A stretch of 64,000 bases of DNA from Gaetbulibacter_B jejuensis (GCF_039524015.1 NZ_BAAAGF010000003.1:248001-312000); one strand, 5' to 3'; positions 33,893 through 44,168 are shown, counted from the first letter of the stretch. Numbers and translations: made by a program. The notes: a model not told the origin generated them from the sequence alone.

Positions 33893-35152
33893 TTACTCTC
33901 CCATTGCAGCAGCAACTGCGGCAGATAAACGTTTGTAAGTTCCGTTTTCTAATCTACTTCTAATACCATCAAACGCATCTAAAGTTTCATTAACATCTTC
34001 TAGCGTGTGTGTCGCAGTAGGTATTAAACGTAATAATATTAACCCTTTAGGGATTACTGGATACACTACTATTGAACAAAAAATACCATAGTTTTCGCGT
34101 AAGTCTTTTACTAAAGCCATAGCTTCAGGAATACTTCCTTTTAGATATACTGGTGTTACACAACTTTGTGTTGTACCAATATCAAAACCACGTTCTTTTA
34201 AACCTTTTTGTAATGCGTTTACATTCTCCCAAAGTTTTGCTTTAAGCTCTGGCATTGTCTTTAACATCTCTAAACGTTTTAACGCACCAACAACCAATTG
34301 CATTTGCAATGATTTAGCAAACATTTGAGAACGTAAATTGTATTTTAAATAATCAATAATTTCTTGATCTGCAGCAATAAATGCACCTGTACTTGCTAAA
34401 GACTTAGCAAAAGTTGCAAAATATACATCTATTCCGTCTTGTACACCTTGCTCTTCACCTGCTCCAGCTCCTGTTTTTCCTAAGGTTCCAAAACCGTGAG
34501 CATCATCAACTAAAAATCTGAAATTGTATTTTTCTTTAAGTGCTACGATTTCTTTTAAACGACCTTGCTCACCACGCATTCCAAACACACCTTCTGAAAT
34601 TACTAAAATTCCACCTCCTGTTTGTTCTGCCATTTTGGTAGCACGCTCAAGGTTTTTTTCTAAACTTTCAACATCGTTGTGCTTGTAAGTAAAACGTTTA
34701 CCCATGTGTAAACGTACTCCATCTATAATACAAGCGTGTGCATCAACATCGTAAACGATAATATCATCTTTAGATACCAAAGCATCAATAGTAGATACCA
34801 TTCCTTGATAACCAAAGTTTAAAAGGTAAGCTGCTTCTTTACTTACAAATGAAGCCAACTCATTTTGAAGTTTTTCGTGTAAATCTGTGTGACCAGACAT
34901 CATACGAGCTCCCATTGGGTAAGCCGATCCATAAGCTGCACCAGCTTCAGCATCGGTTTTTCGTACTTCAGGATGGTTAGCTAAACCAAGATAATCATTA
35001 ATACTCCAGGTAATTACATCTTTTCCCTGGAACTTCATTCTGTTGGATATTTGACCTTCAAGTTTAGGAAACACAAAATATCCTTCTGCTTGAGACGCCC
35101 ATTTTCCTAAAGGACCTTTATCCTTGTATATCTTTTCAAATAAATCTTTCAT
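33893..35152 (-). CDS. PLP-dependent alpha-oxoamine synthase (serine palmitoyltransferase/cysteate acyltransferase type)
   Basis: A 419-aa fold-type I PLP enzyme. The Schiff-base Lys is in FATFAKSLASTGAF (about 247), the cofactor Asp in FLVDDAHGFGTLG, and NDYLGLANHPEV and GARMMSGHTDLHEKLQ mark the alpha-oxoamine synthase family. In Bacteroidota these enzymes condense an acyl thioester with serine (sphingolipids) or with cysteate (capnine, precursor of sulfonolipids). A cysteine-synthase-fold gene lies upstream on the same strand, which favours the capnine role as a hypothesis. A simple biotin-pathway KBL function is less likely because no bio genes are near. Confidence 0.85.
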   Translation of the reverse strand: MKDLFEKIYKDKGPLGKWASQAEGYFVFPKLEGQISNRMKFQGKDVITWSINDYLGLANHPEVRKTDAEAGAAYGSAYPMGARMMSGHTDLHEKLQNELASFVSKEAAYLLNFGYQGMVSTIDALVSKDDIIVYDVDAHACIIDGVRLHMGKRFTYKHNDVESLEKNLERATKMAEQTGGGILVISEGVFGMRGEQGRLKEIVALKEKYNFRFLVDDAHGFGTLGKTGAGAGEEQGVQDGIDVYFATFAKSLASTGAFIAADQEIIDYLKYNLRSQMFAKSLQMQLVVGALKRLEMLKTMPELKAKLWENVNALQKGLKERGFDIGTTQSCVTPVYLKGSIPEAMALVKDLRENYGIFCSIVVYPVIPKGLILLRLIPTATHTLEDVNETLDAFDGIRSRLENGTYKRLSAAVAAAMGE

Positions 35153-35250
35153 TTAAGCTAAATTAGTCTAGTTTGAGAGGCAAAATTAATTAATTATATT
35201 ATGACAACATAATTAATTTATAAACTTGTGTTCATAACCTAATAAGACAC

Positions 35251-35288
35251 AAAAAACCTATCATATTATTAGGGTAAAATAGGATAGG
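35251..35288 (-). terminator. Terminator of the cysteine-synthase-fold gene
   Basis: On the minus strand, a stem of ten pairs out of eleven (CCTATC...GATAGG, extended inward) is followed by six T residues just downstream of the stop at 35297. Confidence 0.75.
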
Positions 35289-35296
35289 TAATGTAT

Positions 35297-36334
35297 TTAC
35301 TTTATGTACTGAATTGTTTCGGAAGTGACATTTTTACTGTCAAAGAAACCTTGACTTTCCATCCACTTGTCACTATACACTTTACTCATGTATCTTGAAC
35401 CATGGTCTGGGAAAATCACAACAATTTTGTCTCCTTTTTTAAATTCTCCTTCTTCACTAAGTTGTTTTATGGCTTGCATTGCTGCTCCACTTGTATAACC
35501 AACAAATAAACCTTCGGTTCTAGATATTTCTCTTGCAGTGTGTGCACTGTCTTCGTCGGTTACTTTTACAAACTTGTCAATAAGGTCAAAATCTGTTGCT
35601 GTAGGAATTAAGTTTTTTCCTAAGCCTTCAATTCTGTATGGGTAGATTTCGTTTTCGTCAAACTCTCTGGTTTCGTGGTATTTTTTTAATACCGAACCAT
35701 AAGCATCTACTCCTATTATTTTAACGTCAGGATTTTGTTCTTTCAAAAACTTAGAAGTTCCTGAAATTGTTCCTCCTGTTCCACTACAAGCAATTAGATG
35801 TGTAATTTTTCCTTCTGTTTGTTTCCAAATTTCAGGACCTGTAGTGTTATAATGTGCATCAATATTTAATTGATTAAAATACTGATTGATATAGATTGAA
35901 CCTTTTCGTTCTTCATGTAAGCGTTTTGCAACTTGATAATACGACCTTGGGTCATCAGCACTTACATGAGCAGGACAAACATACACTGTTGCTCCCATGG
36001 CTTTAAGCATATCTATTTTATCAGCTGACGACTTTGAGCTCACAGCCAAAATACACTCGTATCCTTTAATGATACTTACCATAGCAATACTAAATCCTGT
36101 ATTACCAGATGTGGTTTCAATAATTGTATCTCCTGGAGTTAAAATTCCTTGTCTTTCAGCTTCTTCTATAATATGAAGTGCTATTCTATCTTTTGAAGAG
36201 TGTCCTGGATTAAAGGCTTCTACCTTAGCGTAGAAATCACCATCAAAACTTGCAGTTAGCTTATTTAATTTGATTAGAGGTGTTTTTCCTATAAGATCCA
36301 ACACGTTATCAAACACTTGTAAGTTGTCTTTCAT
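35297..36334 (-). CDS. PLP-dependent cysteine synthase-fold enzyme, candidate cysteate synthase
   Basis: A 345-aa fold-type II PLP enzyme with the Schiff-base Lys48 in NPGHSSKDR, phosphate-side loop SGNTG (76-80) and the GTGGTISG cofactor loop (185-192). It is longer and more divergent than CysK, and SVKDR has become SSKDR. Enzymes of this shape produce cysteate for sulfonolipids in some Bacteroidota. It lies immediately upstream of an alpha-oxoamine synthase gene (144-base gap with its own terminator), which is why that role is proposed; cystathionine beta-synthase or ordinary O-acetylserine sulfhydrylase activity remain possible. Confidence 0.8.
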   Translation of the reverse strand: MKDNLQVFDNVLDLIGKTPLIKLNKLTASFDGDFYAKVEAFNPGHSSKDRIALHIIEEAERQGILTPGDTIIETTSGNTGFSIAMVSIIKGYECILAVSSKSSADKIDMLKAMGATVYVCPAHVSADDPRSYYQVAKRLHEERKGSIYINQYFNQLNIDAHYNTTGPEIWKQTEGKITHLIACSGTGGTISGTSKFLKEQNPDVKIIGVDAYGSVLKKYHETREFDENEIYPYRIEGLGKNLIPTATDFDLIDKFVKVTDEDSAHTAREISRTEGLFVGYTSGAAMQAIKQLSEEGEFKKGDKIVVIFPDHGSRYMSKVYSDKWMESQGFFDSKNVTSETIQYIK

Positions 36335-36405
36335 AAATGCTATTTATCAGTCACAAATTAAAAAAAGTAACCTAAAACCTCGCAAAAATAAGAGTTTTTT
36401 TTTAA

Positions 36406-38469
36406 TTAACTAGTAATATTCTCTAAGTCTAATAAAAAGGCATACTCTTCGGCATCTTCTTTTAAGGCTTCAAAACGTCCTGAAGCGCCACCATGACCTG
36501 CATTCATGTTGGTTTTTAAAAACAATTTATTAGTGTCAGTTTTTAGAAATCTCATTTTTGCAACCCATTTTGCTGGCTCCCAATATTGTACTTGAGAGTC
36601 ATGAAGTCCTGTAGTTACTAAAATATGTGGATAGTCTTGCGCTTTTACATTATCGTATGGCGAATAGGATTTCATGTAGTTATAATACTCTAAGGTATTT
36701 GGGTTTCCCCATTCGTCATATTCTCCTGTTGTTAGCGGAATACTATCGTCTAACATTGTGGTTACCACGTCTACAAAAGGTACAGCAGCAATAACACCAT
36801 GATATAACTGTGGTGCCATATTAATTACAGCACCTATTAATAGTCCTCCTGCACTTCCGCCTAAAGCGTAAAGATGTTTAGGAGAGGTATAATTGTTTTC
36901 GATTAAAAACTTTGAACACGCAATAAAATCGGTAAAGGTGTTTTTCTTTTGAAGTAGTTTACCTTGCTCATACCAATTTCTACCCAAATACTCTCCTCCT
37001 CTTACATGAGCAATTACATAAATAAAGCCTCTATCTAACAAGCTTAAACGTATGCTAGAAAAATAAGGATCTATAGTTGAACCGTAAGAGCCATAAGCAT
37101 ATTGTAACACTGGACTGTTGCCATCCTTTTTAACACCTTTTTTATATACTACAGACATTGGTATTTTGGTACCATCATCAGCAGTTGCCCATAAGCGCTC
37201 TGATTGATAATTGTTTTTATCAAATGTACCTCCTAAAACCTGTTGCTCCTTTTTTATGGTTTTGGTTTTGGTTACCATATTAAAATCAATGGTTGACGCA
37301 GGATTGGTTAGCGAATTGTAACTATACCTTAACACTTCAGTATCAAAATCGACATTAGTACCTGTGTAGGCTGTATAGGTTTCACTATCAAAAGGTAAGT
37401 AGTAATCATCGGTTTCGTCCCAACGTGTAATTCGTATTTGGTTTAAACCATTACTACGCTCACTAATAACTAAAAAGTCTTTGAAAATATCAATATCCTC
37501 AAGTAACACATCTTCTCGATGCGGAATAACCTCAACCCAATTTGAAACTTCTGTTTTGGTTTCATCGGTTTTCATTAGCTTAAAGTTAGTAGCCTCATCT
37601 TTATTGGTAACCATATAAAAATGGTCTTCAAAATGCGAAATACTGTACTCCAACCCTCTTATACGCTCTTGAAACACCTTAAAACCAGCATTAGGTGTGT
37701 TGGCATCTAAAATGTGATACTCATTAGTTAAAGTACTGTAACAAGCAATAATGATATATTTTCTAGATTTTGACTTGTAAACTGCTACTCCAAATGTGTC
37801 GTCAATTTCGTGAAAAACCAATTTATCTTCACTTTCATTAGTCCCTAATTTGTGTTTAAACACTTTATCAGACCTCAGCGTTTCTTCATCTTTTTTAGTG
37901 TAAAATAAAGTCGCGTTATCGTTAGCCCAAGACGCTGAACCTGTAGTGTTTTCTATAGTATCAGTAATTGGTTCATTATCAACTAAACTTTTAAAATTAA
38001 TAGTATACTGACGCCTTCCTACTGTATCTAAACCATACGCAACTTTAGTATTATCAGGGCTTATGCTTATACCTGCTAGTTTAAAATAGTCGTGTCCTTT
38101 TGCCATTTCGTTACAATCAAACATCAACTCATCAGGAGCATCTAAAGTATCTTTTCTTCTTATATAAATTGGATAATCTTTTCCTGTTTCATACTTTACA
38201 ATATACCAATACCCATTGTATTTATAAGGAACCGACTCATCATCTTCCTTAATTCTTGCTTTCATTTCTTTAAACAAGTTGTCTTCAAAAGCTTTGGTAT
38301 GCGCTGTCATTTCTTCAAAGTAGGCGTTTTCAGCGTTTAAATAATCCAAAACATCTTGGTCTTCTCTTTGGTTGAGCCAAAAATAATCGTCAATTCTGGT
38401 ATCGTTGTGAATGCTTAAAGTTTTAGGAACTCTTTTAGCTACAGGAGGTACAACCCTTTCTTTTATCAT
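36406..38469 (-). CDS. ptrB: Oligopeptidase B-like serine peptidase (family S9)
   Basis: A 687-aa soluble prolyl-oligopeptidase-fold enzyme. The N-terminal pattern HNDTRIDDYFWLNQREDQDVLDYL matches oligopeptidase B, followed by a beta-propeller and a C-terminal hydrolase domain with nucleophile GGSAGG (about residue 538), Asp near DSQVQYWEPAKW (about 623) and His in NAGHGGASGR (about 659). No signal peptide is visible, so it should act in the cytosol on short peptides with basic residues. Single-gene unit. Confidence 0.9.
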   Translation of the reverse strand: MIKERVVPPVAKRVPKTLSIHNDTRIDDYFWLNQREDQDVLDYLNAENAYFEEMTAHTKAFEDNLFKEMKARIKEDDESVPYKYNGYWYIVKYETGKDYPIYIRRKDTLDAPDELMFDCNEMAKGHDYFKLAGISISPDNTKVAYGLDTVGRRQYTINFKSLVDNEPITDTIENTTGSASWANDNATLFYTKKDEETLRSDKVFKHKLGTNESEDKLVFHEIDDTFGVAVYKSKSRKYIIIACYSTLTNEYHILDANTPNAGFKVFQERIRGLEYSISHFEDHFYMVTNKDEATNFKLMKTDETKTEVSNWVEVIPHREDVLLEDIDIFKDFLVISERSNGLNQIRITRWDETDDYYLPFDSETYTAYTGTNVDFDTEVLRYSYNSLTNPASTIDFNMVTKTKTIKKEQQVLGGTFDKNNYQSERLWATADDGTKIPMSVVYKKGVKKDGNSPVLQYAYGSYGSTIDPYFSSIRLSLLDRGFIYVIAHVRGGEYLGRNWYEQGKLLQKKNTFTDFIACSKFLIENNYTSPKHLYALGGSAGGLLIGAVINMAPQLYHGVIAAVPFVDVVTTMLDDSIPLTTGEYDEWGNPNTLEYYNYMKSYSPYDNVKAQDYPHILVTTGLHDSQVQYWEPAKWVAKMRFLKTDTNKLFLKTNMNAGHGGASGRFEALKEDAEEYAFLLDLENITS

Positions 38470-38547
38470 TAAAAATTAGTTTAAGAAGTATGCAAAAATA
38501 GAATTAAAATTAGAATTGAACTGTTAATGCATTACTAATGATTTTAG

Positions 38548-38555
38548 TAATTTTG
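38548..38555 (+). promoter_or_regulatory. Bacteroidota -7 promoter element of the YbaB gene (TAATTTTG)
   Basis: Exact TAnnTTTG match, 28 bases upstream of the start codon; no matching -33 element is evident. Confidence 0.5.
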
Positions 38556-38583
38556 CGACTTAACCTAATAAAAAGAAAAAATT

Positions 38584-38907
38584 ATGTTTGGAGATATGAT
38601 GGGTATGATGAATAAATTGAAAGAAACCCAAAAAAAAGTTGAAGACACTAAAGCTCGTTTAAACACTGTTTTAATTGATGAAAGCAGTACTGATAATAAA
38701 CTTAAAGTAACTATTACTGCAAACAGAACCATAAAAAATATTGCTATTGATGATGCATTGCTTGAAGATAAAGATATGCTTGAAGATTACCTTGTTTTAA
38801 CCCTAAACAAAGCTATAGAGCGTGCCACAACTGTAAATGAAACCGAAATTGCTGCAGTTGCCAAAGATGGTATGCCAAACATTCCTGGTTTGGATATGTT
38901 TAAGTGA
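38584..38907 (+). CDS. YbaB/EbfC family nucleoid-associated protein
   Basis: A 107-aa protein with the family layout: [23 protein letters not shown] helix, central beta hairpin ([21 protein letters not shown]) and final helices ending in [11 protein letters not shown]. These proteins bind DNA as dimers in the cytosol. No dnaX or recR is adjacent, unlike in many proteobacteria. Single gene with its own promoter. Confidence 0.92.
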   Translation: MFGDMMGMMNKLKETQKKVEDTKARLNTVLIDESSTDNKLKVTITANRTIKNIAIDDALLEDKDMLEDYLVLTLNKAIERATTVNETEIAAVAKDGMPNIPGLDMFK

Positions 38908-38966
38908 TTTTTTAGCGTGTTGATGTAAATCCTGAAAAATGAAAATTCATTATAAAAGAAACAAAT

Positions 38967-38990
38967 AACCCTAAATCTAATTTTAGGGTT
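38967..38990. terminator. Hairpin, possible terminator
   Basis: Stem AACCCTAAA / TTTAGGGTT with a six-base loop, 60 bases after the YbaB gene. The downstream tail is not strongly T-rich, so function as a terminator is uncertain. Confidence 0.45.
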
Positions 38991-39063
38991 AGTTTGGTTA
39001 GCTAATTAATTGGAGTTATACAAACTGTATTTATTATTAGTAGTATTTAATAAAAGTTTCATA

Positions 39064-40086
39064 CTAAAACTCAAGCTTTCTCAATACGCTCAAAAACTTA
39101 TCGTGCATTACATTGGTATAATCAAGATGAGTTACAATACGTAATTTTCCACTTCCCATACCAATAATCTTAATACCATTATCATCTAGCTTTTGTACAA
39201 ATGCAGATTCGCTAATTCCTTTCTGTAGCTCAAAAATAATAATGTTGGTCTCTACAGGTTCAACCGATTGTATAAAAGACAATGCTTTTAAAACCGTTTC
39301 AATGTCTTTAGCTTTACTGTGATCGTCTTTTAGTCTGTTGATATTGTTTTCTAAAGCATATAATCCAGCAGCAGCTAAATATCCTACTTGACGCATATTT
39401 CCACCAAATACTTTTCTAATTCTCACTGCGTTTTTCATAAGCGCTTCATCACCAATTAAAACAGAACCTATAGGACAACCTAAACCTTTACTCAAACACA
39501 CTGAAATAGTATCAAACAGTTTTCCATACTGCATTGTGGTTTCGTCTTTTTCAACAAGCGCATTCCATAATCGAGCACCATCAAGATGATACCCTAGTTT
39601 ATGTCTATCACAAACCTGACGTATTTTTTTCAACTCTTCAAAATCCCAACAAGAACCTCCTCCTCTATTTGCCGTATTTTCAACTTCTACTAAAGTTGTT
39701 TTAGCATAATAAAACGCATCAGGATTAATAGCTTCTTCTACTTGTTGTGCTGTAAACATACCTCTGTTACCATCAACCAACTTACACGAAATACCACTAT
39801 TAAATGACGCTCCACCAGCTTCATAATTATAGATGTGAGCTGTTTTATCACAAATTACCTGCTCTCCTGGTTGCGTATGCAATTTTAAAGCAGTTTGGTT
39901 TGCCATACTTCCGCTAGGAAAAAATAAGGCGTGTGATTTTCCAAATTGAGCAGCTAGTTTGCTCTCTAGCATTTTTACAGTAACGTCTTCATCAAAAACA
40001 TCATCGCCAACTTGCGCTTGCATCATTGCTTCCAACATGTCTTTTGTTGGCTTTGTAACTGTATCGCTTCTTAAATCTATAATCAT
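39064..40086 (-). CDS. ltaE: Low-specificity L-threonine aldolase
   Basis: A 340-aa PLP enzyme of the GntG/threonine aldolase family: DLRSDTVTKPT at the start, VGDDVFDEDVTVKMLE, LDGARLWNA (cofactor Asp and Arg) and the Schiff-base Lys in SVCLSKGLGCPIGS (about residue 200). It cleaves threonine or allo-threonine to glycine and acetaldehyde in the cytosol. It follows the metalloprotease gene by 48 bases on the same strand, without obvious functional relation. Confidence 0.92.
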   Translation of the reverse strand: MIIDLRSDTVTKPTKDMLEAMMQAQVGDDVFDEDVTVKMLESKLAAQFGKSHALFFPSGSMANQTALKLHTQPGEQVICDKTAHIYNYEAGGASFNSGISCKLVDGNRGMFTAQQVEEAINPDAFYYAKTTLVEVENTANRGGGSCWDFEELKKIRQVCDRHKLGYHLDGARLWNALVEKDETTMQYGKLFDTISVCLSKGLGCPIGSVLIGDEALMKNAVRIRKVFGGNMRQVGYLAAAGLYALENNINRLKDDHSKAKDIETVLKALSFIQSVEPVETNIIIFELQKGISESAFVQKLDDNGIKIIGMGSGKLRIVTHLDYTNVMHDKFLSVLRKLEF

Positions 40087-40134
40087 ATCTATTTTCTAAG
40101 AAATGGGAATTTTTAAACTATTTTTCTGTTATGT

Positions 40135-42543
40135 TTAGTTTGAATGATAAAAACAAGTATCACTTCCTATTGGAGAACCATCAGGAATTTTTGGTGAACT
40201 TTGTGCTTTAAAACCTTTAGGATTTCCTAAAAATTTATCTATCTCTTTCACCATAAACATTGCCATTGGGTCAACTCTTCGCTCTTGTAGCTTCACTTTT
40301 AGTTTCATCACTTCAAAATTCACTAAAGCCTGAGCTTGTGGCATTAATTTTTCGCTAGCTGATAACGCCATAATATTATTTAAAACCGAAAGATTGATAA
40401 CCTGCTGTACTTCGCCTTGGTAACTGTTTTCTGTTTTCTTTTTTATAGTGGCATCTATCAAGATTTCTAAAAATTCTTTTAAACCTAATTGCGATTTATC
40501 TAAAACCTTTTGTTGATACACTCTGTTCATTCGTTCAGGATTTAATAATAATCCCAAAGTCATATCGCTTGACGTTTCTACAGGTGCAAAAGGATCAAAA
40601 GCGACTCCTGTATTACCACGAAATGATTCTCTTGTTCGCCAATACTGAAATGCTCTTGGAGGAAACAACCCTAACTTATCTTGTGGAATAGCCAATGTCT
40701 CTGCAGAAAGGGTTTTAAGTATAGCTTGTAGTGCTTCTTTTTGAGTTTTAGCATCGATAGCTTTTGTAATCATTTGACCATCGCCTTTTACCGCGTAATT
40801 ATAATCCAATCCTCCTACAAGCTTAGTAGCTGCTTCGGTTTGATAACGATGAAAGAAATACAAAGGCACAAACACATCTTCTAAAACTGAATAAGGTTCT
40901 CCTGTCTTAATGTTATCTTTTGAAAAATTTGAAATTGCTTTAGCTCTCACTTTAAGCACATTTTCTAACTCCTCAGAAGCACTTTTACCATTATCCCAAA
41001 GGTGAGCATAGGCATGAGCACCATTTTGTGCTCGTGCATCACTATCGGTTATAAATCGAAGACCAGAATTGGTTGCTTCTTTTAAAATATTGTTTAATGC
41101 TTCTGTTTCATTTTCAGTGTCTTTAAATTGAGAATAACTATACGCCACAGTAACTTTATCCCAATCTCCAATACCAACATCATAAGCATCGCTTAAATCA
41201 ACTTCGCCATTTGTAAGTTTTACTTTTGGATGCGGATAATCCATAACCGAAGCTCTATTATTAGTACTTGCTGCAAAATTATGTGCAAAGCCAATAGTAT
41301 GTCCCACTTCGTGCGCGCTCAACTGACGTATTCTTGCCAAAGCCATTTGTAACATAGGTTGGTAATTATCATCACGATTAGCGAATGGCTTATTTAATAA
41401 CGCCTGAGCAATCATAAAATCTTGTCTAATACGTAAACTTCCTAGACTAACATGTCCTTTAATAATCTCTCCTGTTCTTGGGTCAATAACACTTCCACCA
41501 TAGCTCCAACCTCTTGTTGAGCGATGTACCCATTGAATAACATTGTATCTGCAATCCATAGGATCAGCATCTTCAGGCAACACTTCAACTTGAAAAGCAT
41601 TTTTAAAACCAATAGCTTCGTAGGCTTCATTCCACCAACGCGCTCCATCTAATAAAGCAGAACGAATAGGTTCAGGAGTACCAGAATCTAAATAATAAAT
41701 AATAGGTTCAACTGCTTCACTAATGGAATCGTTTGGGTTCTTTTTTTCTAAACGATGACGAATAATATAATGCTTCTTTATTTGCTCCTGTACAGGAGTT
41801 GCATAATCCATATACGAAATGGAAATGGCTCCACTACGCACATCAAACTCACGCTTTTTATAATTATCGTCCGGTAATTCTACAAATGAATGATGCTGAA
41901 TAACACTCACTAAAGAAGCTGTTGGTGTTACACTTCTTATGTTTCGGCCTTTTGAGTCTCCACTAAAAGTTAACAATGCTTCAAACTCAACATTTTTTGG
42001 GAAAGCCTTTGTACGCTCTAGTGATAATGCACTTTTACTCATATCTAAACTGTAGCGTCCTTCGTTTTGGCTTTGCAATCTATCAGCTACTCCATGAGCA
42101 TCTTGCATTAAAAACGAAGTAATATCGATAATGTATTTTCCGTTGGACTCCTCTTCTATTTTAAACCCAAATAACACCGATTTTGCAAAAGCTTGTTCAA
42201 TACTTTTCTTTTCTAACTCGTTATCGGTTATTGCTCTGTAATTTTGATTAGGTTGTACTAAAAGTAATTTGTTTCCTGCTTTAACAAATTTTACAATTCT
42301 GTTATCTCCAAGTTGTCCTCTATCTAAACCAATATCATTAGAACCAACTCCTGTTGCTAGTGAGTTTACATATAAAAACTCCTCATCTAACTGAGTAACT
42401 TCTAGATAGATTTTATCTTGAGCTTCTTCATAAAAGAAATTAAAATATCCTTCGTAATTTTTTAAATCTTTTCCTGTTAATCCTTGGGCAAAGGAAGTAG
42501 AAATACATAAAAGTAAAAATGAATGTAAAAAAAGCGTTTTCAT
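40135..42543 (-). CDS. Exported zinc metalloprotease (DUF5117/DUF5118 type)
   Basis: An 802-aa protein with a signal peptide (to about residue 19, STSFAQ), the zinc motif HEVGHTIGFAHNF (about 411-423; HExxHxxGxxH, metzincin-like), and SVMDYPHPK shortly after, which supplies a Met-turn-like segment. The order and the N-terminal YEGYFNFFYEEAQDKIYLEV match Bacteroidota DUF5117/5118 metalloproteases. Periplasmic or surface location is inferred. No type IX sorting domain is visible at the C-terminus, which ends in a short Cys-containing tail. Confidence 0.88.
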   Translation of the reverse strand: MKTLFLHSFLLLCISTSFAQGLTGKDLKNYEGYFNFFYEEAQDKIYLEVTQLDEEFLYVNSLATGVGSNDIGLDRGQLGDNRIVKFVKAGNKLLLVQPNQNYRAITDNELEKKSIEQAFAKSVLFGFKIEEESNGKYIIDITSFLMQDAHGVADRLQSQNEGRYSLDMSKSALSLERTKAFPKNVEFEALLTFSGDSKGRNIRSVTPTASLVSVIQHHSFVELPDDNYKKREFDVRSGAISISYMDYATPVQEQIKKHYIIRHRLEKKNPNDSISEAVEPIIYYLDSGTPEPIRSALLDGARWWNEAYEAIGFKNAFQVEVLPEDADPMDCRYNVIQWVHRSTRGWSYGGSVIDPRTGEIIKGHVSLGSLRIRQDFMIAQALLNKPFANRDDNYQPMLQMALARIRQLSAHEVGHTIGFAHNFAASTNNRASVMDYPHPKVKLTNGEVDLSDAYDVGIGDWDKVTVAYSYSQFKDTENETEALNNILKEATNSGLRFITDSDARAQNGAHAYAHLWDNGKSASEELENVLKVRAKAISNFSKDNIKTGEPYSVLEDVFVPLYFFHRYQTEAATKLVGGLDYNYAVKGDGQMITKAIDAKTQKEALQAILKTLSAETLAIPQDKLGLFPPRAFQYWRTRESFRGNTGVAFDPFAPVETSSDMTLGLLLNPERMNRVYQQKVLDKSQLGLKEFLEILIDATIKKKTENSYQGEVQQVINLSVLNNIMALSASEKLMPQAQALVNFEVMKLKVKLQERRVDPMAMFMVKEIDKFLGNPKGFKAQSSPKIPDGSPIGSDTCFYHSN

Positions 42544-42623
42544 AATTGAGTATTAAGGCATAAAACTAAACAAATTCCTTTAAAAATATCCTTGCAAATC
42601 TTTTACAATGCAGGTTTTAATTT

Positions 42624-42631
42624 TAAATTTG
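42624..42631 (+). promoter_or_regulatory. Bacteroidota -7 promoter element of prfB (TAAATTTG)
   Basis: Exact TAnnTTTG match 17 bases upstream of the prfB start codon, implying a short leader. Confidence 0.45.
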
Positions 42632-42648
42632 TCAAAATTTACAATTTT

Positions 42649-43759
42649 ATGACTACATCAGATCAAATAAAAGATCTTAATTCCCGTCTAGGTTCGCTTA
42701 GACAATATCTTTGACGTAGATGCCAAATTAATTGAAATAGCTAACGAAGAAGAAAAAACATTTGACCCAAACTTTTGGAACGACTCCAAAGCTGCTGAAG
42801 CATTAATGAAGTCGCTAAGAGAAAAGAAAAAATGGGTTGAAGATTATAACACTGCAAAAACACTTGTAGAAGACTTAGAAGTTATTTATGAGTTTCATAA
42901 AGAAGATGAAGCTACTGCTGAAGATGTTGATGACCGATTTGAAAAAGCTGTAACTCAAATTGAAAAATTAGAGTTTAAAAACATGCTTTCAGATGAAGGA
43001 GATAGCCTTAGTGCTGTACTTCAAATTACTGCTGGAGCTGGTGGAACCGAAAGCTGCGATTGGGCAAGTATGCTTATGCGTATGTATCTTATGTATGCTG
43101 AAAAAAATGGTTTTAAGGTTAAAGAACTTAACTTTCAAGAAGGAGATGTTGCTGGTATAAAAACGGTAACTTTAGAGATTGAAGGCGATTATGCTTTTGG
43201 ATGGCTAAAAGGTGAAAATGGAGTGCATCGTTTGGTACGTATTTCGCCATTTGACAGTAATGCCAAACGACACACAAGTTTTGTTTCGGTATACGTTTAT
43301 CCTTTGGTAGATGATACAATTGAAATAGAAATCAATCCTGCCGATATTGAAATTACAACAGCGCGTTCAAGTGGAGCTGGTGGTCAAAATGTTAATAAGG
43401 TTGAAACCAAAGTACAGCTTACTCACAAGCCTACAGGAATTCAAATTTCTTGTTCCGAAACACGATCGCAACATGATAACAGAGCAAGAGCAATGCAAAT
43501 GCTTAAATCGCAGTTATACGAAATAGAATTGCAAAAACAATTGGCTCAAAGAGATGATATTGAAGCCGAAAAAATGAAGATTGAATGGGGAAGTCAAATA
43601 CGTAATTACGTTATGCACCCATATAAACTAGTAAAAGATGTAAGGTCTGGTCATGAAACAGGTAATGTAGACGCTGTTATGGATGGAGATATTGAGCCAT
43701 TTTTAAAAGCCTATTTAATGATGATGGGACAAAAAGAAGACACACAACAAACACTATAA
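42649..43759 (+). CDS. prfB: Peptide chain release factor 2, with programmed +1 frameshift
   Basis: The gene starts at ATG 42649 and reads [21 protein letters not shown] up to an in-frame TGA at 42712; the +1 frame from GAC at 42713 continues as [17 protein letters not shown] and runs to 43759. The CTT TGA C site (42709-42715) is the autoregulatory frameshift of RF2: when RF2 is scarce, the ribosome slips past the UGA. The stop-codon-reading SPF tripeptide ([11 protein letters not shown]) and the GGQ motif ([16 protein letters not shown]) are present. Unlike in E. coli there is no Shine-Dalgarno-like AGGGGG just upstream of the slip site. About 369 aa after the shift. Confidence 0.95.
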
Positions 43760-43768
43760 AAAATTATT

Positions 43769-44110
43769 ATGCTTAAAATTTACCACAACCCTAGATGTAG
43801 TAAATCAAGACAAGGTATTGAAGTTCTTGAAACTTATGGAAAACCATTTAAAGTCATTAAATATTTAGAAGACGTTCCTTCTGAAAAAGAACTAAAAGAC
43901 ATCATTAATTTATTAGGAATTCAACCTATTGAATTAGTGCGTAAAAATGAAGCTATTTGGAAATCAGAATTTAAAGGTAAAGACCTTACTGACGATCAAA
44001 TTATAAAAGCTATGACTGAAAACCCAAAACTTATTGAAAGACCAATAGCTATTAATGGTAAAAAGGCTGTTATTGGCAGGCCTGCTACCAAAATTTTAGA
44101 AATTATTTAG
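43769..44110 (+). CDS. arsC: ArsC family reductase (glutaredoxin-type arsenate reductase-like)
   Basis: The 113-aa protein has the active-site NPRCSKSRQG (Cys10) and the ArsC/Spx-family pattern of a second domain inserted in the thioredoxin fold, ending in LIERPIAINGKKAVIGRP with the conserved Arg-Pro. It is probably a glutaredoxin-dependent reductase like ArsC/YfgD; true arsenate reduction is not shown because no ars operon neighbours exist. It follows prfB by nine bases and is probably co-transcribed. Confidence 0.85.
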   Translation: MLKIYHNPRCSKSRQGIEVLETYGKPFKVIKYLEDVPSEKELKDIINLLGIQPIELVRKNEAIWKSEFKGKDLTDDQIIKAMTENPKLIERPIAINGKKAVIGRPATKILEII

Positions 44111-44168
44111 CCTTAATAAGGTTTATTTCTTTAACACAACTTTAACCAAAACCCACTAAACCTTACCA

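Noticed and set aside
42649..42715. In-frame stop early in prfB suggesting a pseudogene
   Set aside because: The CTT TGA C context and perfect continuation in the +1 frame are the known programmed frameshift of release factor 2.
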